DNA from: Euclidia mi
Taxonomy: Eukaryota > Arthropoda > Insecta > Lepidoptera > Erebidae
NCBI GenBank assembly: GCA_944739405.2
Contig: OX123186.2
Span: forward strand, 14,034,995 to 14,098,994
Direction: 5' to 3'
Length of the DNA stretch: 64,000 nucleotides
Part shown: positions 57,843 through 64,000 of the stretch, in pieces
How positions within the stretch are numbered: position 1 is the first letter of the stretch
How the letters are laid out: each line of letters opens with the position of its first letter
Made by a program: the position numbers and the translations under genes
The notes under the pieces: model-generated
What the model saw: only the letters and a program-made list of their open reading frames with translations
The model's database searches: none
Told to the model about the DNA's origin: nothing

Positions 57843-58199
57843 TGTTCGTGTATAATGTAATGTGTACGCAAAAAAACATCAAAACTAAAAATACAAAACA
57901 ACTGGTATAAAGAACCGACCGCGAACGGCGGAACCTACGGACGGATAGACATGGCGGTATTAGAAGGGTTCCAAGTAGGTTACTACGGAACCCCACAAAG
58001 AACTGATCTCTTATGATATTTCTTTCAGAATCCAAATCAGGAAAGGACTATCCATACTAGATAATAAAGAACTCCTGGGGCAAGGACTGGGGTGATAATG
58101 GATTCTACTATTTAATACGAGGACGTAACGCATGTGGCGTTGCTTCGGACGTATCTTTGGCTATTGTCGCATGACCTGCTCTTATTCATACCGAGACTA
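57843..58199 (+). pseudogene. captured copy of the protease terminal exon with Trp-to-stop change
   Basis: 357 bp equal in length to 60278-60634 with about nine substitutions (roughly 97% identity, counted by eye). It contains the end of the intron, the acceptor 'tttcag' (exon start 58029), the coding end and the stop at 58172-58174. Translation starts SKSGKDYPY then TAG at 58058-58060 where the other copy has Trp in YPYWIIKNSWG. Splicing into this copy would remove the catalytic Asn (KNSWG). It lies between exon c and the intact terminal exon, so it competes for splicing. Confidence 0.85.
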
Positions 58200-58200
58200 T

Positions 58201-58245
58201 AATCGCGCTCGTCGAAATGAATGGTTCATTTCGACGAGCGCGATT
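58201..58245. repeat. perfect 21 bp fold-back at the capture junction, 3 nt loop
   Basis: 'aatcgcgctcgtcgaaatga' plus a (58201-58221), TGG, then its exact inverse (58225-58245). Both arms are transposase sequence (NRARRNE region) in opposite orientation. It marks a strand switch next to the captured exon. Confidence 0.95.
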
Positions 58246-58620
58246 CCCGTGACGTATCGATGGGCACCTAATTAGCCGTCGCGCTCGTAGGCCATACTCA
58301 TGCAGTCGATTTCGCACAGTTTGGCAGCTAACAACAATACTACTTGAATTTTGGAGCCTTAAACCTATCTCTCGGACGGTTAACATCGGCTGGCGTCTTG
58401 CAGTCAGTTGTATGTATCGATCTTGCCGTGTGGTTGTACACCTACCTCGATCTGGGTGCTGCTCAGCAGGATCTCCCGTGTTAGTGTAAGCTGATGAAGA
58501 CGGCAAATAACGCTTCTGTTGATACCATAATACCGAGATACCTGAGATTGACTTCTTACCGCTTGCAACATCCCTACTTACTTTTTGCATTTCATCTGCG
58601 TTCAAATGACGCCGCTCCAT
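58225..58620 (-). pseudogene. Tc1 transposase, N-terminal part (copy 2)
   Basis: ATG at 58620: MERRHLNADEMQ; then a +1 shift relative to copy 1 scrambles the first helix-turn-helix. GDPAEQHPDRGRCTTTRQ, ARRQPMLTVREIGLRLQ and RHGNRARRNE follow up to the fold-back. The segment CTTTRQ to RARRNE is repeated beyond the captured exon. Confidence 0.8.
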
Positions 58621-58929
58621 GACGTAAAAAATGTCTCCAAATTCAAATTTGTTCAAAAATTTATCTAATTATTGTTTAAATCATAAAATTGATACAGAAT
58701 ACTAAAATTTAATACGCAAAGAAAACGCTATGAAATTCGAACAAATGCATTCGCTTTTGAATTTGTGAAAAAACAACAAATATGATACTCGAATTTTTTT
58801 ACTACCAGCCAGTATGTCCTGTTGATCAAAAACGTTTACATAGGTATTACCTACTTGGTAAGAAATGATATAATAATTGATTAATAATGTGAAATAGTAT
58901 GTGTTGTTTAGACTTTTTTGATGTGTGTA

Positions 58930-60277
58930 TTTTATTTTAGCGACAGCTAACTCTGTGTGCTAAATTGTTCTTGAATTTGTTCGTGCCATGTATATTCTGA
59001 CAACATCTCAAGGACATACTTAAAAGCGTATGTCTAAAAAGATTAAACTGCATTCACGAGGAAAGAATAATTTCGCATAATAAAAATAAAGAGCAACGAA
59101 ATACGTGCTCTTACGGTGCGTTACGTTGCACTTATAACCCATTTATTTTACTGGCATACAACTTCGTGGAGCCCCTAGAGATGCTTCCTGGAGCCCTGGG
59201 GCTCCGCCGAGCACACTTTGAGAGAGGCTCTAATTCTATCGCGATATGTTAGTTTTACTGACATTACATTTAAACCGAATGATCTAGAAAGCACATTATT
59301 TAATATAATATTATTACTTCGCTCATCTCTCTTCAGTCCTACCTCGCCCTTAGGCAAAAATATAACGTTAAATGCCCCATTATTCGGTGAAAGTCGTACT
59401 TATTAGAATACATAAGATAGAAATATGGCCGCAAAACGAGCCATTGATGACTATAACGGTTTTAATTTCTGAAATGAGCTCGTAATAGGCTCCACATTCA
59501 ACGTTGTAGCGACAAGATGACATCTGAATTGCCTTTCTTATATATGTTATGAACTTGTAAAGTTGTGTAGAAGTCGTCATGATTGTAATTGAACAATTAC
59601 AAGAGACAGTTTTAGGACTCTTCAGTTATTCAAGACTGATCTTGAATCCAAAAACTCTCTGATTGGCTGAAGTATTGGATTCTAAATGTTTTTGATGCCA
59701 CTATATATTTCAGTCTTAAGATTTTAAAAGAATTACGTATATTTGTGCAATTGCCTAAAGGACATTTAGGACAAACGTCCATTCCAATCAGTATATAGTA
59801 TAATCGTATAATACATACTGATTTGAATGGACTAATATATGGATATTGTATGTCCTCTCAATTGCGAAGATTTTAATTGCTTTTCTAATTTCGTGCAGCA
59901 ATTTTCAAATTTCTGGAATAGTTTGTTTTGTGTGGTGTATTGCTGTTGTGACTCCAGTATGTTTGCCCATTATAAGGACCAAAGAACATCATATAATTTG
60001 TTCACCGCTGTCCCTATTACATTTTTATCAAAAGGAATTACACGCAATCCACGAAGCAACCCTTCGTGATGCTCTGTCTTCAACATCACAATATACCTAA
60101 CCAACCTTAGCTATACCAAACTAGATATTAATTTTCCTTTCTTGTCTGTAATTGGAAAGCAATGGGGTCAACGGAAAATGTTTTTCATTGTTCTATTAAA
60201 TTCACACTGTTCCTATTTAAAGAGGATACTGTATCCGAGGCAATACAAAGTTTGTATGTGTATTTATAACTTGGTTT
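58930..60277. other. protease intron between Tc1 copy 2 and the terminal exon
   Basis: No gene recognised. A short imperfect inverted repeat (ccattccaatcagtatat and its inverse) lies at 59780-59831. Confidence 0.5.
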
Positions 60278-60463
60278 TGTTCGTGTATAATGTATAGTGT
60301 ACGCAAAAAAACATCAAAACTAAAAATACAAAACAACTGGTATAAAGAACCGACCGCGAACGGCGGAACCTACGGACGGATGGACATGGCGGTATTAGAA
60401 GGGTTCCATGTAGATTACTACGAAACCCCACAAAGAACTGATCTCTTATGATATTTCTTTCAG
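60278..60463 (+). other. intron end shared with the captured copy
   Basis: The donor segment for the duplication at 57843. It contains 'gaaccgaccgcgaacggcgg' and 'tagaagggttccatgtagat' and ends in the acceptor 'atttctttcag'. Confidence 0.7.
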
Positions 60464-60609
60464 AATCCAAATCAGGAAAGGAGTATCCATACTGGATAAT
60501 AAAGAACTCCTGGGGCAAGGACTGGGGTGATAATGGATTTTACTATTTAATACGAGGACGTAACGCATGTGGCGTTGCTTCGGACGTATCTTTGGCTATT
60601 GTCGCATGA
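60464..60609 (+). CDS. papain-family cysteine protease, terminal exon
   Basis: Acceptor tttcag at 60458-60463. The first codon is shared with exon c (A+AA gives Lys): SKSGKEYPYWIIKNSWGKD, then WGDNGFYYLIRGRNACGVAS and DVSLAIVA, TGA at 60607-60609. YWIIKNSWG.DWG.NG.. and NACGV are diagnostic C1A blocks; the Asn in KNSWG orients the catalytic His. Ends normally for the family. Possible poly(A) signals: AATAAA at about 61093. Together with exons a-c this gives roughly the C-terminal two thirds of a mature papain-type domain. Confidence 0.9.
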
Positions 60610-61439
60610 CCTGCTCTTATTCATACCGAGACTAAGGATGGACGCACACATGACACAGGATGAGTTCGCCACATTACTATTCGCGTGGTTCGGCCTTTAC
60701 GGAACGCCGACGGCCACCGCGGTGGATTTAGTACATAAACTAGGAACTTTTGCTGGGTATAATTATACACATCCCCTTTTAATTGTTTCAAGAGGTTTAA
60801 AATAAGCCTGTACTTTGGGTTTCAATCGTAAAGTCAGCAAAATCGTGCATCGCAGGTCACATAGCGTAAGAATACCAAAATAGGTAAACAAAAATCCAAC
60901 CATTCCTATACTTTACTAATATATTTATTGTCAATATGTTGCCAATGACATACATTGAATCATCTTCTGTCAGATGTGCATCCACCCTAAAAAAAAGAGT
61001 CTTTTTACAGAAAATCAGGCAATTGATAAATTTCTTCAATCTAAATGTAATTTTTTAAAGTTATCTCTAGTACTTTCATACGTTGAAGTTTAAATAAAAT
61101 TACTTACTTCATAATAAATGTTGTCTAACTTTCTGATTGTTTAATTTACCCACTACTAGAAAAAACCAACGCATTCGCGATAAAATATATTTTTCACATG
61201 GTAAATCTGATATAAAATACTTTTTTAGACGAGCAAAAGCCCTCAGTCAACAATGACTGAGATTAAATAAATATGAACTCAAACTTCTGTTTTTTATCTG
61301 ATTACTTATATGAGTTATATGAAGAAAACCTACCACTACCAAGTGTGTGTTACGACACCCACGCTTATAATATGATTTTAAGTACGTCGAGTAAAAATAA
61401 TCACTAAACAAACAATGTAGCAAAAAAAGGTATTATATA
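60610..61439. other. 3' flank of the protease gene
   Basis: Likely 3' UTR, then intergenic. A + frame at 60641-60805 (MDAHMTQDEFATLLFAWFG) resembles, in inversion, the minus-strand frame near 60950-60990 (VDAHLTEDDSMYV), so a short diverged inverted duplication may be present. No family recognised. Confidence 0.4.
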
Positions 61440-61890
61440 CAAATTTGGTTGTACAGCCTTGCGGAATCCTGCATGGAGGGGTCAGTTAGACAGAGAAAGT
61501 ATAACTCTCTCACTGAGTATCGACATAAAATATTTTGGCTTGCGATTGTGGCATTTACATCAGAGCGCTACCGTGCTTCGGAGGGCACGTAAAGCTGACG
61601 GTCTCAATGCTTGTTGCAGGACAAGTATCGTTAGGCCATGTCGGAGGCCTTCGGGCGGTCTGAAAACTCCGACACTGGAGTTGGCCACGCACTCACCCGA
61701 GAAACTAAAGACGTAAAGTATGCGTTGTTTACGGTGAGAATAAATTCCGCAGCCGCCAAATCTTGTTCTTTTTCACTCATCGCGCTCTTCCTTTTATTCC
61801 CTTGCCCATTCAAAGCGCAACTTGCAACTCGCTTACCATCACGCGATCAGTCTGATCGTTTCGATCACCTCCTATTTTTATTTCAAGCAT
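61440..61890 (+). repeat. dispersed repeat related to 845-1005 and 55430-55760
   Basis: 'tggaggggtcagttagacag', 'tttacatcagagcgctaccg', 'gtctgaaaactccgacactg' and a 3' end 'cgcttaccatcacgcgatca' are a diverged version of the retroelement end at 55430-55760. Confidence 0.6.
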
Positions 61891-64000
61891 GATCAACTCC
61901 ATATATTTAGTTAGTTACCAAATATCAGTCCTTGAAGTAGGTAATTTATTGCTTAATCACTGTTATGAATAAGCTCAACCTTTTTGAAAATCGGCACAGC
62001 TATAAAAGATCCTTAATTTACTACGGAGCTCCAAAATGTGTCCAAAATCACGCGATAAGTAGCCGCTCAGTAGAAAATGGAGCAAATTTCTCAAAGGTCA
62101 GATAGCTAATCTCAGAAATTAATTTGACATATTGCCTATACAAAACCTGCCAAAACGCTCTCTGAATAATCGAATCCATCAACCTTATCAAACTGTCGAA
62201 ATGTTCTTTCAAATCAATTTTCTACTAAGGTTTATTTGACGACTGAAATATCGGCTCTACGTCTTCATGAAAAGGCGCTATTACCGTCATGGCTGTAACG
62301 CGAATAAAGTAACAGATAAAGAAATATTAAATAGATACTAGCTTTTGCCAGCGGCGTCGCTAGCATTACGTCGATAAAAGTATTAGAACTTAATACTTGT
62401 AAAACCAGAAAACACATAGGTGTACGTCAACTTTACACAAAGTCTCATATCAGTTTTAGTGTTGAGATTTTTTAAATGAAAAATGAGTTTCTAAGGTCTA
62501 CAACTCATATTCAACTATATTCATGCTAAACATCAAAACCAATTAGGTTGTTATTTGGTGGGTTGGTTTGGTGCAGGCGAAAAAGTATAACATACAGAAA
62601 TATAGACTTTTGTATTAATATTATGTCTATTATTCGTATACATTTTTGTCCCAAACAGTGTATCAAAAGACATGACGTTGAAACAGCGTAGTAATGAAGT
62701 GGCTACGTTTACATTATGCCATCCATTCAGCGGGAAAGGACAATGGCAGATCTCCATACATCAAAATGTCTGAAATTAAATTGAAGCGTACAGTAATAAA
62801 AAATATATCAAAAAATTTGGCGTAAGTAACAGAGTCTATAAATGATTCTATTTTCACTCAGAAAAGGTGGAAAAAGAAGATATTGGTGTTTGATTTTTTA
62901 GTTAAGAATGAACAACGTAGGTAAAAGGAAAGTTATAGTATGAAAGTTAAACAATGTAGGTAGGTACGTTTGAATTATCAAATGATATATGTCAGACTGA
63001 CATCATAACGCGGAAGTATTTTGTAGCATCTAACTGTCACAGCCAAAAACAAAAGCAGTGCTGCACACTTTAAATCGATTTTCTGTGAAATCGATACAAC
63101 ATTAAAACGATGTTGTGACGTTTTTATTTGATTTAAATGCTGTTTTGCTTCAAAAATATTAGCTTATTGATATAATGTTGATTAAATACTAAATAACTGC
63201 ATTTTAAACCAAACCAACTCTATAAAGGTTGATTGTATCGATTACTTATTTAATAATCGATACGGATATAGCACTCACTTCTATTTCTGTCACACCATTG
63301 TCTGTGGCAACAATCAAATAATAAAGTATTCGTAATCAATTGGAATACTTTTTATCATCATAAAAACTCCAGCTTTAACGAGACGAAGTGAAAATATAAA
63401 AAATCGTACAAGAAAAACAATTTGTTTTGTTCATATGAAGTTTAAGGTCGCCACAACAAACCCAGACCAAATTCTGTCATTGTTCTTTGGTGATGAAAGC
63501 GTTTTGAAACTGCGACTATCAGTATCGTTGAACGCTTGCATACGTTTATATTTATAAAAATACATTAAAATTACCAGACTCAGACAGCGGTTTTACACAT
63601 TTAATTTGTTATACAATGTATTCTTATAGAAAATTATTCGACTGAATAAGTAACATGGCGTATTCATAAGTCTTACATTGTAAAACTTCTCTATCAATGT
63701 TGTGCTAACCTTTAATTTAAAAGCATACAAGTAAATCCTAAATAAAATGTATTTATAAATTAATCTTTTCTACTTACTTATTCTAGTTTGTAAGCTTAAT
63801 CTTAATAAATAAATGAAATTTAGTTACAGTTACAGCTTTAATTTTGGACTAATATTTTTAATACTAGTTGTTCTAACTAAATTGTCTAGCTCTAAAAGGC
63901 AATTCAAACCAAACTGTTGATAAGACTTTATCATGACCAAACAAACCTTCCAGCTTTATAATATTAGTATATAACAGCATTAATAGTGGGGAATTTCCAT
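61891..64000. other. AT-rich non-coding stretch
   Basis: No gene recognised. 'actagcttttgccagcggcg' at 62338 looks like the inverse of a Helitron-type 3' terminus, with its other end not identified. Cryptic TA-rich and ATCGAT-rich sequence at 63060-63260 includes repeated 'aatcgata' motifs. Confidence 0.45.

Larger units (their letters stand above)
56718..58929 (-). mobile_element. Tc1-type transposon copy 2, carrying a captured host exon
   Basis: TA at 56718-56719 and 58928-58929 flank matching terminal repeats (CACACATCAAAAAAGTCTAA and its inverse). The transposase runs on the minus strand from ATG at 58620 to TAA at 56999. At 57832-58200 it is interrupted by an 11 nt filler, then 357 bp of protease gene sequence. 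About 221 bp of transposase sequence is present on both sides of that insert (57610-57831 and 58225-58445). Both ends are intact, so the element could in principle be moved by a transposase supplied in trans. Confidence 0.9.

Noticed and set aside
46086..62360. Autonomous Helitron with Rep/helicase
   Set aside because: Only CTAG-type ends and short non-coding bodies are seen; no Rep or helicase motifs in any frame.

Overview
The window reads as nuclear DNA of a moth or butterfly (Lepidoptera). It is AT-rich, gene-poor and dominated by mobile elements. Several repeat types look typically lepidopteran from memory: tRNA-derived SINEs ending in (CATA)n and sharing their tail with an RTE LINE, Helitron-like termini of the form CTAG next to GCCGCGGGCAAAAG, and RTE, Jockey/CR1 and R1 LINE fragments. 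No rRNA, bacterial-style operon or CRISPR array is visible. Family names rest on motif recognition by eye; no database search was run.

Layout. 1-7.4 kb: intergenic sequence with MITE-like repeats, a long (AT)n tract, a GC-rich island and a SINE. 7.4-12.9 kb: a Tc1-type DD34E transposon (copy 1) carrying two insertions, a solo-LTR-like block (7861-8456) and a 3.4 kb long-TIR element (9403-12778) that encodes a ubiquitin-protease-like protein and no complete transposase. 13.4-16.5 kb: a minus-strand LINE split by a Harbinger-type MITE and a piggyBac-type MITE. 17.5-20.6 kb: an almost full-length RTE LINE with a 15 bp target-site duplication (TSD). 20.8-22.2 kb: an ORF1-only retroelement. 25-30 kb: a decayed Jockey/CR1-type LINE. 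30.5-31.4 kb: a second LTR-like block. 31.8-33.5 kb: a truncated Jockey-type LINE. 37-42.2 kb: a better preserved Jockey/CR1-type LINE with a 951-codon open ORF2. 42.6-44 kb: two LINE 3' fragments. 46-48.3 kb: Helitron-like repeats with an 827 bp tandem duplication. 50.3-55.4 kb: a young Gypsy-type LTR retrotransposon. 56.7-58.9 kb: Tc1 copy 2.

The only recognisable host gene is the 3' half of a papain-family (C1A) cysteine protease on the + strand. Its exons lie at 35627-35741, 36348-36535, 50161-50269 (resuming 55406-55416) and 60464-60609, with consistent splice sites and phases. The exon with the catalytic Cys was not found. Mobile elements have damaged this locus twice. The LTR retrotransposon lies inside the exon that encodes the catalytic His, with TSD GGCTT and nearly identical LTRs. 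A 357 bp copy of the last intron end and terminal exon sits inside Tc1 copy 2, where a conserved Trp codon has become TAG. The junctions of that capture carry a perfect fold-back and a duplicated piece of transposase.

The best candidates for something undescribed are the long-TIR element with its deubiquitinase-like cargo, and the exon-capturing Tc1 copy. Perfect short-loop palindromes recur across the window and may share a template-switch origin.
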